A DNA stretch of 64,000 nt from a virus: positions 62,001 to 126,000 of the IMG/VR virus record IMGVR_UViG_3300023175_000005; one strand, 5' to 3'. The position numbers and the translations under genes are program-made. The notes below the pieces were generated by a model. The model saw only the letters and a list, made by a program, of their open reading frames with translations. It made no database searches and had not been told where the DNA came from. Position 1 is the first letter of the stretch. Each line of letters begins with the position of its first letter. Positions 54,601 through 64,000 of the stretch are shown here, one piece after another.

Positions 54601-57600
54601 CGATAACTTTGTTAATATAACAGCAACACTTGCAAAAGGCGATGTTGTAAGAGTTGATGAATTTGAAAATACAAATGGATGTTATATTCCGCCAACACCT
54701 ACTAAATTAGGTTTGTTTCCTTTATATTATCCTGAAATTCAAAAAGATCATACAGTAAGACCTGCTGTAAAAACATTTGTTACACCTAGAGCCCAAACAC
54801 GCTTTGTACTAGAAAATGTTAACAAAATTATCGAAGCAACTGATCTTATTGTACAAGTAGGTGATGTCAAAGCATATGCTAATGTTGATTATAATATAGA
54901 AAAAGTAAGAAATGGTTTATTTTATGTAGACTTTGTAGAACCAGTTGCAGCCAATGAAAATGTAATCATAGGATTTCCGCAAGTAGTTATTCAAGGACAT
55001 GATGGAAGTTTAACAAAAGCATGGAATGATTTTAGAGATGACTTTTTGCTAGAGTATGAATATAGAGTATATAATAATATTAAATTAAAATATGATGCTA
55101 GTGTTTTAGATGTAAACAATTTTATTCCTACATTTGACAGAGATACTAAATTTACCAAAGAACAAATTGATAACAGTATACTTGGAGATTTTACAAGTTG
55201 GTTAGAAGATGCAGGAAATTTAACTTATACTGAAAATAACTTTTATGATGCAAGAGACGGATTTACATACAACTATAGTTTTATGTCAAATACAGACGGC
55301 GAGCCCTTAAAAGGATTTTGGAGAAGTGTGTATAAAACATATTATGGCACTGATCGTCCTAATACTCATCCATGGGAAATGGTAGGATTAACAATTAAGC
55401 CTACATGGTGGGATGAACAATACGGACTTGCTCCTTACACAAGTGATAATATTTTACTTTGGACAGACATGGCAGAAGGTATTGTAAGAACACCTGGCAC
55501 TGTTCCACAAAAAAATAAAATGTACAAGCACTCAAAATTACTTAATGCTATTCCGGTAGATAGCAACGGTAAGTTAGTTGATCCGTATAATGCAGGACTT
55601 GCACAAAACTATAAATTTGACACAGCAAGTAATAACTTTGTGTTTGGCGACGAAGCACCTGTCGAGACTGCATGGAGAAGAAGTTCAGAGTTTCCGTTTG
55701 CATTATTAAAGGCATGGATGTTAAATCAATCTGCACAAATTTTTGGTCTAGCTTTTGATAGATCACGCATAAAAAAGAATTTATCAAATCAATACGTCTA
55801 TACTGAAACAAACAAAGCAATACGTTGTGAAGATTTAGTATTCCCTAGTATTACAAGTGACGAAGATATTACTCTTACAAGTGGACTTGTAAACTTTGTT
55901 GCGAGTTACATGTCTTCCAAGTATAGTTCAAATTATAATAATTATAAGCAAAGACTAAAAGGATTAAAAAATCAACTGTCAATTAGAGTTGGCGGGTTTG
56001 CAAGTAAAGAAAAATTAAAATTAGTTTTAGATGCAAGAAGTCCTCTAAACAAAAGTAGTAATTTTGTACCAGAAGAAAATTATCAAATTTTCTTAAACAC
56101 ATCAAGTCCGTTGGAAACGTTTGTCTTCAGTGGCATGATAATTGAAAAAACAGCAGATAACACATATATCTTAAAAGGCTACGATGGCGATAATCCTACG
56201 TTTCCTTTTTACAGACCATTAGAAACAAATTCAGATACATCGATTACTGTAGGCGGCATTTCTGCAGATTATGTTGTATGGACTGAAGATCAACAATATA
56301 CAATTGGTACAATTGTTGAGTATCAAAATAACTGGTATAGAACAACAACTACTCACAAGAGTGCTGAAACATTTGACGCAACAAAATTTGCTAAGTTGCC
56401 TACACTTCCAGTTACTGGTGGCATTAGTGCAAAAATTAGAAAAAGATATGAAACTACCGTTTCGTATATTTCTTATGGCACAATTTTAGAATCAGTGCAA
56501 GAAGTTGTTGACTTTATGCAAGGATATGAAAAGTTTTTAAAACAGCAAGGATTCAGACTAGACTATTACAATAGAGAAACAGATAGTTTAGAAGACATGA
56601 CTTTATGCATACAAGAGTTTATGTTCTGGGTAACACAAAACTGGGAAGCAGGGACAATCCTTACAACTAGTCCGTGTGCAAATAGGTGTATCTTTACTGC
56701 TCCGTATTATGTTGTAGATGATATATTTGATGATTTTTACGGTTATAACCTGTTGTCGGGAAATGGTGAAAAACTAGGCAGAGATCTAAGCAACATTTAT
56801 AGAGATGATACAAATACATTTGGTATTACACCTTCAAACACAAATGAAGGAATTTATTTAATTAAACTACCGCTTGTGCAAACAGAGCATGTTATTTTGT
56901 TAGATAACGCAACAGTTTTCAACGATGTAATTTACGATGTAGCGCCGGGCTACAGACAGGAAAGAATCAAACTTGTAGGTTATAGAACAGACAATTGGGA
57001 AGGTGGCTTAAACATTCCTGGATTCTTCTATGACAATGTGAAAGTTGATTTTTGGAAAACTTATGAAGATTATGCAGTAGGCGATGTTGTTAAATTTAAA
57101 GAATTCTTTTATTCGGCAAATGTAAAACACAACAGTGGAGAAGTTTTTGTTTCTGCAAACTGGAATAGATTATCAGAAGAACCTAAAGCAGAACTATATC
57201 CTAACTTTGATTACAGAGTAAATCAGTTTACTGATTTTTATGATTTAGATACTGACAATTTTGACACAGAACAACAGCGTTTAGGACAACATTTAATCGG
57301 TTATCAAAAACGTGAATACCTAAGTAATATTATTCCTGACAGTGTAAGTCAATATAAGTTCTACCAGGGATTTATACAAGAAAAAGGAACAAAAAATTCT
57401 CTTACAAAATTGTTTGATGCACTAAGCACATCGGGCGAAGAAAGTCTAAAGTTTTTTGAAGAATGGGCAATTAGAGTCGGATCTTATGGTGCATTAGATA
57501 ATAAGCAAGATTTAGAGTTTAAATTAAACGAAAGTAACTATAAACTAGAACCTCAATTATTTGAATTAACAAACAACAAAACAGATGATGCAGATTTAAT

Positions 57601-60600
57601 TTATAAAATTGCTGATTATGAAGTATATGAAAAACCCGAGGACTATGCCAATGCGCCGTTTGTAATGTCTACTGCAAAACTAAACACAAGCCGTAATAAT
57701 GGTTGGGTGCGTTTACAAGATGTTAAAGGTGCTGTTACAACTTATAAAGGACTGTTAGATCTTAACATAGCAACTACATATATTGGCGATAATATTTGGA
57801 TACAAAACAAAAAGAATGAATGGGATGTTGTAACTCAAGTTAAAGAAACAAATAAAATTGTAGGTTATGATATTGAAGTTGAAGGAGCATATACTGATTC
57901 TAGAGGTAACACATTAAATGTATTAAAAATTGTGTTTGACAAATATGTTGATTTTACTAAAGGTGAAATTATTGGCATTTATGGCGGCTTGTCTACTATT
58001 ACAGGATATTGGGAAATTTTAGAAGTAGGTATAGATTATGTTATAGTTGACACAGGAACATTGTCAGTAACTGAAACACAAATTAACACATTCCCAGATA
58101 GTACAGAAAATGCAGTATCTAGATTTGTTACTAGAAGATTTACTGATATAGAAGAATTAAACGAAGAAGTTAAAGATTTATTCCATGTAGAAAATGATAA
58201 AGTATGGATTGAAAAGGTTGATGGCAATTGGGGATTATACGAAAACGAAGGTATCTTTACTTTACAAAAAGAAGTTTATAATCCATCGGGCGATCAAGAC
58301 GGATTTGCAACTGCTTATGATGTAAATTCAAATAACACATACATTCCTATTGCAAGTTTAGGACACCCTGGAGAAGAAGGCATACTTAGACTTTTCTATC
58401 GTCCAAATGAACAATTAGAAATCAGCCTAAGACAAATAATGGAACCTGAATTAGTAAGCGATCCAGAAATTGGATTTGGCAGAACAGTTGCAATTTCAGA
58501 TGATGCAACTTATATTGCTGTAGGTGCTCCTTACACAAGTAATGTAAAAACACTTTATATTGATGAATTACAACCTGATGTAATTTATTATGAAGGAGAT
58601 ATTGTTAGAGATAGAGGTGTTTTATGGCAAGCAAACAAAGACATTGGACTATACTATGATAGCGTAGGTGATAGTTCTACTATTACTATTAATGATGCTG
58701 ATTGGGACGAAGTTAATCTAATTACAGGATTAGAACCATCGTTAGACATATTGAAAAACCGTTTAGTACCTAGTGTAGAATTTACAGATCAAATGCTGAA
58801 TGTTGCATTGTCTAACCCAACAGCACCAGCAGAGTTTGAAACTTGGGCACGTAGCATTGCAGACGATGGGTTTGCATTTGGTAACATTGACAAAAGCACT
58901 TCACCACCAACAATTAGAAGTGCAGATGTTTTGCAGTTTATAAAAATTAGAGCGGGTACTGCTGCACAAGACAACGTTGACCGTTGGAAAGATATTATTT
59001 TACCTAGTTTATTAGAACAGTCTTGGTACAATGATACCTTTACTTTAGGTCATAGCGGTAGCGGTATTGAAAAACAAGGTACAGTTTATCTATACAAACA
59101 AGATGCTGATACAGGATTGTACGAAGTTGAACATATTATTTGCTCACCGTTTCCAAAGGCAAACGAACAATTTGGTACAAAGGTACAATTAAGGAAAGCA
59201 GCAAACGGTTCTCTTAAAATGTTTGTTGGTGCTCCTGGTGCAGACGGAACTGATGTTGGTAGAATTTACATGCTAGATAACGAAGGCGGTGAATGGAAAT
59301 ATAGTGCTGACAGAAGTTATAAAGGTGTGTACAATGATCTATTCAAATACAATGAAAATGATTTAACGTTCTATAACGGTGCATTGTATAAAGCTGTAAC
59401 TAACATTGCACCTGGTACAAGTTTACCTTCTGATGCTCCTAATTTATGGATTGAACAAACAGATGTAAACACAGAATATACAGGATACGTGCCTAGACAA
59501 AACTTTATTGCAAGTGAAAACGAAGGAGATGTTACTAACCAAAGTATTAACATTGGTAAAGTTTTTGATACAAACAAATTAGGCGATGTACTGGCATTTA
59601 GTGCAAAATCTGGCAATGACGAACTTGTTAGTATCTATACTAATGTTTTTGCTAGATGGAGGCTAAGTCAAAGTATTGTAAATCAAGAAGGTATTGATTA
59701 TAGTGTTGCTGTAAATGATACAGGAGATACAATAGGTATTGGAGCTCCATTATATAACACTGAAGAAATTACAGATGCAGGTAGTGTAAAATTATACACT
59801 CAAAACTCAACAGGCGATACTTGGGAATTAACTCAAACTCTTACAAGTCCATACAAAGAAAAAAACGAAGCATGGGGACTTGCAATTGATTTTTCTGCAG
59901 ATAAACTATTAGTTGTAGGCAAGAATACTGACACACGTACTACTACAACATTTGACAGATATGTTGAATATAAAAAGTATGCAATAGGAAAAAATGAATT
60001 TAAAAATACAATTTACAGTAGATATGTAAATGATAACACAGGTACACAAAATACAGAAAAAACTACATTTGACGGCGGCAGGACTACCTTTGTAACAAAA
60101 GAAATTGATTCGGGAAGATTAGGTATCTACGAAAAGTTAGGTGATAAGTTTATATTTGGTGAAGATCTACCTTACTCAAGAAAAACAATAGCCAATGATT
60201 TAAGTAATATTAAATTACAAGACAACAATGTATATGTTGGATTACCTATGATTAATCCATCTGAATTTACAGATTCATCTCGTTTAGAAAATGAAGATTC
60301 TACTGCCGGTATGTTTGTAAACTTTAGAGCAGATAAGAATAAGAATAGTTGGAAAGTAATTACATCAGAAACTGGTCAAGTTGATCTAAATAAAATTGGT
60401 AGAGTATTTTTATACAGTCAAGCAACAAATGATATTATAACTAATTTAGATGTAATTGATCCTAGACAGGGAAAAATTGCAGGTGTTGCTGATCAAGAAA
60501 TAAATTATAAAACACCTTATGATCCTGCAATTTATAGCAATGGTGGTGCAAAAGTTATTGTTGATCAAGCAGCAAATTGGTGTGAAGAACACGTAGGGGA

Positions 60601-63600
60601 AATTTGGTGGAATATTGATACAGTAAGTTGGTTTAATCCATACCAAGGTCCAATACAATATAGATCTGCAAATTGGCACAAGCAAACACAAACAAGTCTT
60701 GTTACTGTGCTAGAATGGGTAGAAAGCACGGTTCCTCCACAAGAATATATTTCACTTGCTGACACTACACAAGGATATGCACAAGGTATAAGCGGCACAC
60801 CTTACTATGATGCAAACACATATAGTGTAAAAAGCAAAGTTGATTCTGTAAGCGGTCAAGCAAAACTTTACTATTACTTCTGGGTACAAAATAAACAAAC
60901 TATACCTAATATTCCTAATAGAGCATTAAGTGTATTTGAAATAGCAAAATTAATTGAAGATCCATCTAGATATGGATATAGATACATTCAGTTACTTGAT
61001 GACAATAAATTTAGTTTGCATAATGTAAAATCATTTATTAATGACAAAGACACTATTTTACACTTTACATTAATTGATGATGCAGAGCAAAAAACACCAA
61101 TTCATAATGAATATCAATTAATGAGTTCAGGGTTAGCAACAAGCAAACCAAACGATGAAATAGAATCTAAATGGATTGATAGTTTAGTAGGTTATGATCT
61201 AAATAATGCAACAGTTCCTGATCCAAATCTATCTCCTAAAATGAAGTACGGCATATTAAACTATCCAAGACAGGGTATGTTTATCAACAGAATTGAAGCA
61301 TTAAAACAAGTTGTTGAAAGAGTCAACACGGTATTTGCTAAAACACAAATTGTAGATAATTATGATATTAGTTTGCTACAGCAAAATGATCCTGTACCAA
61401 ATGTTTCTGAAAACCTATACGACACAACAGTTGAAACAACTGATTTATTAAGATTTGTGGGTACTGCAAAAGTACAAACAGCTGAGTTTACACCAGTAAT
61501 TGAAAACAGTAAAATTGTTTCAGTTACAATTACTAATCCGGGACGTGGATATGTTTATCCGCCTACTGTTAGAATAGAAGATACCTATGGCAAGGGTGCT
61601 GTTATCAATACCACAATAAACAACTTAGGACAAGTTACAGGAGCAACTGTAAGAAAGCAAGGTAAAAATTACAGTAATGCAACAACAATAACTGCAAGAC
61701 CATTTAGTGTTCTTGTAAATTCTGATAGTGATATTGGAGGTAGATGGGCAATCTATACATATGATGCAACATCAAGTGAATGGGATAGATTAAGGTCTCA
61801 GTCATATGTAACTACAGGTTATTGGAATTATGCTGATTGGTATGCAACAGGATATAATTCACAAACACCAATTGATCAAACAGTTGATTTGGCATATGAA
61901 TTATTTAGACTAGAAAACAATATTGGCGACATTGTAAAAATTAAAGAAGTTGGCACAGGCGGCTGGCTATTGTTGAAAAAAATTGATGACCAGTTAATTG
62001 AGGATTACACAATTAATTACGAAACTATTGGTCGCCAAAACGGCACTATTAAATTAAGTAACAAACTTTATAATTTCTTAGAAGCTGCTGGCGGTTTTGA
62101 TACTGAAATATACGATACATCATTCTATGATAGAGAACCTATCCAAGAACTTAGAAATATTTTAAGTGCATTAAAAAATGACATCTATATAAATGATTTA
62201 GCAGTAGAGTGGAATAACTTATTCTTTGCAAGTTTAAAATATGCAATGAGCGAACAAACTGACTTAGACTGGGCGTTTAAATCTAGTTTCATTAGAGTAA
62301 AACACGTACTTGGCGATTTTGAACAAAAATTGTCTTACCAAAATGACAACTTAGAAAATTATGAAGACTACGTAAAAGAAGTTAAGCCATATCATAGTAA
62401 GATAAGAGAGTACATTAGTTCTTATGATCATGTTGAACCTACAAACAGTTTAACAACTGACTTTGATGTACCTCCTAGTTATAGTACTTCAAAAGAAATC
62501 GAAACAATTGCTGCAAAATATGATAATGGTAATGTTACAGATATTATTGAAAAGTATCAGCAATATCCTTACAAAAGTTGGGTAGACAATAACGGATATG
62601 ACATCATTCAAATAGAAGTTACTAACGGAGGATCAAACTATAAAGAAACTCCTCCTGTGACTATTTTAGGAGATAGCGGAGCAACAGCAAAAGCATATTT
62701 GTCTAAAGGTAGTGTTAGCAAAATTGAAATTGTCAATATAGGTAGTAAAGTTTATGAAGCACCATTAGTAGTAATTGACGAACCAAGTCCTGGAGGAATA
62801 CAGGCTAAAGCAACTGCTATTATTGGAAACCCATTAGTGCGTTCTACACACATGGTAATGAAGTTTGATAGAACAACAGGCACATACTTGATGACAAATG
62901 TAGACGAATCTGAAACGTTTACTGGCACAGGTTCTACTACTAAGTTTTCTTTAAAATGGCCAATTAATAGAAATACAAATACGTATGAAGTAACTGTAGA
63001 TGGATTACCAATTTTAAAAGGTGAATATTCTGTAGACAATGAAAACGACACATCAAAAGGTTATGACAGAGAATTAGGGTATATTACATTTGAAGAAGCA
63101 CCTGCGACAGGAGCAACAATTGTAATTACATATAAGCGTAATCTAAACATGCTTACAGCAGCAGATAGAATTTATCATGCTTATAACCCAACCGCAGGCA
63201 TGCCTGGCAAGGACCTATCACAACTAATGGACGGTGTTGATTATGATGGCGCTGTATATGATGGTATTAGTTTTGGTACTGAACAAGGTTTTGATATCGG
63301 CGGTTTTGCAGAATACAGATTTGATACCATTGCAAATACAACAGATGATGAAATTTTTGTTTTAGATGGTAGCACAACAACATTTACACTAAGCACTCCG
63401 TTAGAAGACGGTGTGCAATACAACGTATATTGGAAGTCGATAAATGCAAAATTAAATGATGATCCAATAAGACTAGATGATCCTGACTATGATGGAATAA
63501 CAGTATTAGATAACAAATATGCACTAATGTTGCCATTATCAGGTGATGGTGTTACTGATACTGTAAATATCGATTGGACAAAATGGAAAACTGTAGAAGA

Positions 63601-64000
63601 CAGAGATTTTCTTGTTGCAGGTGACACAGTAATAATTAGAAAATCAACAAGTGACGGAAGTTTTGAACTTGCAGGAAGCACATATGACGTTGATTTATCA
63701 GGTGGTGATATTGACTATGGAGATGCACTGGGCGTAAGTCCTAGCGATATTGTTGTAGATGGTGATGGATTTGTAACTCCAACAACTTCAAAAGGACCTG
63801 AGGAACTTGTACCAGGACAATTATTAGATACACTAGACATTTCAGTATATCATAGAACAACAGACGGTACAGGAATGATTGGTTCAATAAATTATATTAT
63901 TGATGAATCAACTTCAGTTTATGTGTTGCCTAGTGTTCCACATAGCAATGATGCTATTATTGTAAAACTAGATAATGAAACTATTGATAATGATAGATAT
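51692..64000 (+). CDS. Giant baseplate-region structural protein, more than 4103 residues, open at the edge
   Basis: The frame stays open to the window end. The N terminus has the pattern I recall from large structural proteins after gp6 in cyanophage-type genomes: MYSWNPHIDWDKFANFREYY, then RNPTLRLFKGQTYVFEINTP and DRNPWSRYNRWFHKDVI. Segments near 58470-59940 contain FG-GAP/integrin-like units (AISDDATYIAVGAP, KMFVGAPGADGTDVGRIYML, AVNDTGDTIGIGAP). Units of the GxGYxxPP type (NPGRGYVYPPTVRI, NGGSNYKETPPVTI) occur near 61530 and 62620, also found in the giant minus-strand proteins. T4 has gp7 and gp8 at this place; whether this is a giant gp7 equivalent is uncertain. Very long size suggests a peripheral baseplate or fibre network. 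Confidence 0.85.
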   Translation, partial: MAYDKEQNESGLPTDNNENPKAIDFLPKYFRTDVNKKLLSSTIQQMINPGAVEKINAFAGRRNSKVNQVSDVYLPDVTPDRENYQFEPSIVYKDELDNVLFYKNYPDFIGQIKNFKGPTENHNSLNSQEMYSWNPHIDWDKFANFREYYWLPLGPLPIPVFGEQKEIESTIVVSTVVDDDNTAFLFSSRGATRNPTLRLFKGQTYVFEINTPGHPFTIGITRDFTDTDLGFSVEQEISSEIYDKDMLKYVYDEEGRLVLTEDDYIEEGVIKWTIPDDVPDSLYYLSQNDINTSGIILSFAIEENTEIDLAENVIGKKTYKTGTGVQLSNGMKVYFQGTVTPQEYSEGFFYIEGVGTSIKLIPENDLEVPSIFTSDVEIAWDEYGFDEVPYEDAASFPGTKDYITVNRSSHDRNPWSRYNRWFHKDVIEKSYEVNNTEINLDQNFRAKRPIIEFNAGLKLFNHGTFAKKNVNLVDNFTKDAFSNVEGSLGYNIDGVDLTDGMRVLFTADPDSFVNGKIYEVNFITHNSRRQISLVETTDTMPLENETVLALEGESLGGKMFWYNGTQWIQSQEKTGVNQAPLFDVFDHDGTILNDEITYPASDFIGNKIFSYKEGTGSDDTELGFPLKYRNISNIGDIVFSFDLQNQTVRYQNELRETLTTQTDTGFLKKFSDISTFDYVNGWTKTNILSRQAVIQQQLTVDDEVNNFPITVFNKSGTLSDLVVKAYVDGKKVLDSKFTIDNINNIATVIFQEDLEVGKTLVFRCFSNTPKNENGYYEIPVNLEKNPLNDNLVDFTLGEVNDHVESIIEEVQGFDGIYPGVSNLRDLGNVTHYGKRFVQHSGPFNLAAFHITDKEANIVKAINFVRSEYGKTKRRLIALANESGIEGTAKDQLDAVLERFSKETVSYRNFYYGDMVGKKANTSTTHNIDNSEETYFAIGLTNFDINKLSNQAVYVYLNGVQLLKDRDYTISDNFVNITATLAKGDVVRVDEFENTNGCYIPPTPTKLGLFPLYYPEIQKDHTVRPAVKTFVTPRAQTRFVLENVNKIIEATDLIVQVGDVKAYANVDYNIEKVRNGLFYVDFVEPVAANENVIIGFPQVVIQGHDGSLTKAWNDFRDDFLLEYEYRVYNNIKLKYDASVLDVNNFIPTFDRDTKFTKEQIDNSILGDFTSWLEDAGNLTYTENNFYDARDGFTYNYSFMSNTDGEPLKGFWRSVYKTYYGTDRPNTHPWEMVGLTIKPTWWDEQYGLAPYTSDNILLWTDMAEGIVRTPGTVPQKNKMYKHSKLLNAIPVDSNGKLVDPYNAGLAQNYKFDTASNNFVFGDEAPVETAWRRSSEFPFALLKAWMLNQSAQIFGLAFDRSRIKKNLSNQYVYTETNKAIRCEDLVFPSITSDEDITLTSGLVNFVASYMSSKYSSNYNNYKQRLKGLKNQLSIRVGGFASKEKLKLVLDARSPLNKSSNFVPEENYQIFLNTSSPLETFVFSGMIIEKTADNTYILKGYDGDNPTFPFYRPLETNSDTSITVGGISADYVVWTEDQQYTIGTIVEYQNNWYRTTTTHKSAETFDATKFAKLPTLPVTGGISAKIRKRYETTVSYISYGTILESVQEVVDFMQGYEKFLKQQGFRLDYYNRETDSLEDMTLCIQEFMFWVTQNWEAGTILTTSPCANRCIFTAPYYVVDDIFDDFYGYNLLSGNGEKLGRDLSNIYRDDTNTFGITPSNTNEGIYLIKLPLVQTEHVILLDNATVFNDVIYDVAPGYRQERIKLVGYRTDNWEGGLNIPGFFYDNVKVDFWKTYEDYAVGDVVKFKEFFYSANVKHNSGEVFVSANWNRLSEEPKAELYPNFDYRVNQFTDFYDLDTDNFDTEQQRLGQHLIGYQKREYLSNIIPDSVSQYKFYQGFIQEKGTKNSLTKLFDALSTSGEESLKFFEEWAIRVGSYGALDNKQDLEFKLNESNYKLEPQLFELTNNKTDDADLIYKIADYEVYEKPEDYANAPFVMSTAKLNTSRNNGWVRLQDVKGAVTTYKGLLDLNIATTYIGDNIWIQNKKNEWDVVTQVKETNKIVGYDIEVEGAYTDSRGNTLNVLKIVFDKYVDFTKGEIIGIYGGLSTITGYWEILEVGIDYVIVDTGTLSVTETQINTFPDSTENAVSRFVTRRFTDIEELNEEVKDLFHVENDKVWIEKVDGNWGLYENEGIFTLQKEVYNPSGDQDGFATAYDVNSNNTYIPIASLGHPGEEGILRLFYRPNEQLEISLRQIMEPELVSDPEIGFGRTVAISDDATYIAVGAPYTSNVKTLYIDELQPDVIYYEGDIVRDRGVLWQANKDIGLYYDSVGDSSTITINDADWDEVNLITGLEPSLDILKNRLVPSVEFTDQMLNVALSNPTAPAEFETWARSIADDGFAFGNIDKSTSPPTIRSADVLQFIKIRAGTAAQDNVDRWKDIILPSLLEQSWYNDTFTLGHSGSGIEKQGTVYLYKQDADTGLYEVEHIICSPFPKANEQFGTKVQLRKAANGSLKMFVGAPGADGTDVGRIYMLDNEGGEWKYSADRSYKGVYNDLFKYNENDLTFYNGALYKAVTNIAPGTSLPSDAPNLWIEQTDVNTEYTGYVPRQNFIASENEGDVTNQSINIGKVFDTNKLGDVLAFSAKSGNDELVSIYTNVFARWRLSQSIVNQEGIDYSVAVNDTGDTIGIGAPLYNTEEITDAGSVKLYTQNSTGDTWELTQTLTSPYKEKNEAWGLAIDFSADKLLVVGKNTDTRTTTTFDRYVEYKKYAIGKNEFKNTIYSRYVNDNTGTQNTEKTTFDGGRTTFVTKEIDSGRLGIYEKLGDKFIFGEDLPYSRKTIANDLSNIKLQDNNVYVGLPMINPSEFTDSSRLENEDSTAGMFVNFRADKNKNSWKVITSETGQVDLNKIGRVFLYSQATNDIITNLDVIDPRQGKIAGVADQEINYKTPYDPAIYSNGGAKVIVDQAANWCEEHVGEIWWNIDTVSWFNPYQGPIQYRSANWHKQTQTSLVTVLEWVESTVPPQEYISLADTTQGYAQGISGTPYYDANTYSVKSKVDSVSGQAKLYYYFWVQNKQTIPNIPNRALSVFEIAKLIEDPSRYGYRYIQLLDDNKFSLHNVKSFINDKDTILHFTLIDDAEQKTPIHNEYQLMSSGLATSKPNDEIESKWIDSLVGYDLNNATVPDPNLSPKMKYGILNYPRQGMFINRIEALKQVVERVNTVFAKTQIVDNYDISLLQQNDPVPNVSENLYDTTVETTDLLRFVGTAKVQTAEFTPVIENSKIVSVTITNPGRGYVYPPTVRIEDTYGKGAVINTTINNLGQVTGATVRKQGKNYSNATTITARPFSVLVNSDSDIGGRWAIYTYDATSSEWDRLRSQSYVTTGYWNYADWYATGYNSQTPIDQTVDLAYELFRLENNIGDIVKIKEVGTGGWLLLKKIDDQLIEDYTINYETIGRQNGTIKLSNKLYNFLEAAGGFDTEIYDTSFYDREPIQELRNILSALKNDIYINDLAVEWNNLFFASLKYAMSEQTDLDWAFKSSFIRVKHVLGDFEQKLSYQNDNLENYEDYVKEVKPYHSKIREYISSYDHVEPTNSLTTDFDVPPSYSTSKEIETIAAKYDNGNVTDIIEKYQQYPYKSWVDNNGYDIIQIEVTNGGSNYKETPPVTILGDSGATAKAYLSKGSVSKIEIVNIGSKVYEAPLVVIDEPSPGGIQAKATAIIGNPLVRSTHMVMKFDRTTGTYLMTNVDESETFTGTGSTTKFSLKWPINRNTNTYEVTVDGLPILKGEYSVDNENDTSKGYDRELGYITFEEAPATGATIVITYKRNLNMLTAADRIYHAYNPTAGMPGKDLSQLMDGVDYDGAVYDGISFGTEQGFDIGGFAEYRFDTIANTTDDEIFVLDGSTTTFTLSTPLEDGVQYNVYWKSINAKLNDDPIRLDDPDYDGITVLDNKYALMLPLSGDGVTDTVNIDWTKWKTVEDRDFLVAGDTVIIRKSTSDGSFELAGSTYDVDLSGGDIDYGDALGVSPSDIVVDGDGFVTPTTSKGPEELVPGQLLDTLDISVYHRTTDGTGMIGSINYIIDESTSVYVLPSVPHSNDAIIVKLDNETIDNDRY

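Overview
The window is a 64 kb piece of an AT-rich, T4-like marine myophage genome of the cyanophage/pelagiphage type. The assignment rests on recognisable T4 morphogenesis and replication proteins (gp20, gp21, gp22, gp23, gp26, gp5, gp6, gp25, gp46, gp47, gp55), on very large low-complexity virion proteins typical of marine T4-like phages, and on late-promoter boxes of the TATAAATA type. The host cannot be read from this window. No tRNA, IS element or CRISPR array was seen.

Layout. Positions 1-22702 (minus strand) hold an open-ended tandem-repeat protein, a glycosyltransferase, small proteins, and a block of adhesin/fibre and virion proteins including two giants of 3367 and 2328 residues. 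Positions 22703-23108 are non-coding and look like a stand-alone RNA gene. Positions 23109-33265 (minus) are the head block, listed here in the direction of transcription: tape measure, gp20, two small or unusual proteins, an acidic gp67-like core protein, gp21, gp22, gp23 and a cold-shock-like protein. Positions 33343-34424 (plus) hold gp26 and, in the -1 frame, a gp51-like tail. A strong slippery sequence and a long stem at the junction suggest programmed frameshifting. Positions 34425-39685 (minus) hold a possible internal head protein, a GC-rich structured non-coding block, a GIY-YIG-like nuclease, gp46, gp47 and gp55. Positions 39763-64000 (plus) form a baseplate operon: a tube cap/initiator protein, gp53-like, a hub protein, gp5 with a lysozyme-like domain, a CHAP hydrolase, gp25, gp6, and a giant structural protein of more than 4100 residues that leaves the window.

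Regulation visible in the sequence. Near-consensus sigma70-type promoters precede gp47, gp55, a 57-residue protein and the RNA gene. TATAAATA-like late boxes precede the capsid, fibre, tape-measure and baseplate units. The early promoter of gp55 (the late sigma factor) is back to back with a late box for the baseplate operon, a compact early-to-late switch.

Most notable observations: (1) the predicted -1 frameshift joining gp26 to a gp51-like extension; (2) a promoter-RNA-terminator unit at 22824-23112 whose helices keep G-U pairs only on the minus strand; (3) a second GC-rich structured block at 34994-35341 next to the nuclease gene. All function calls come from reading the sequence; no database search was run.
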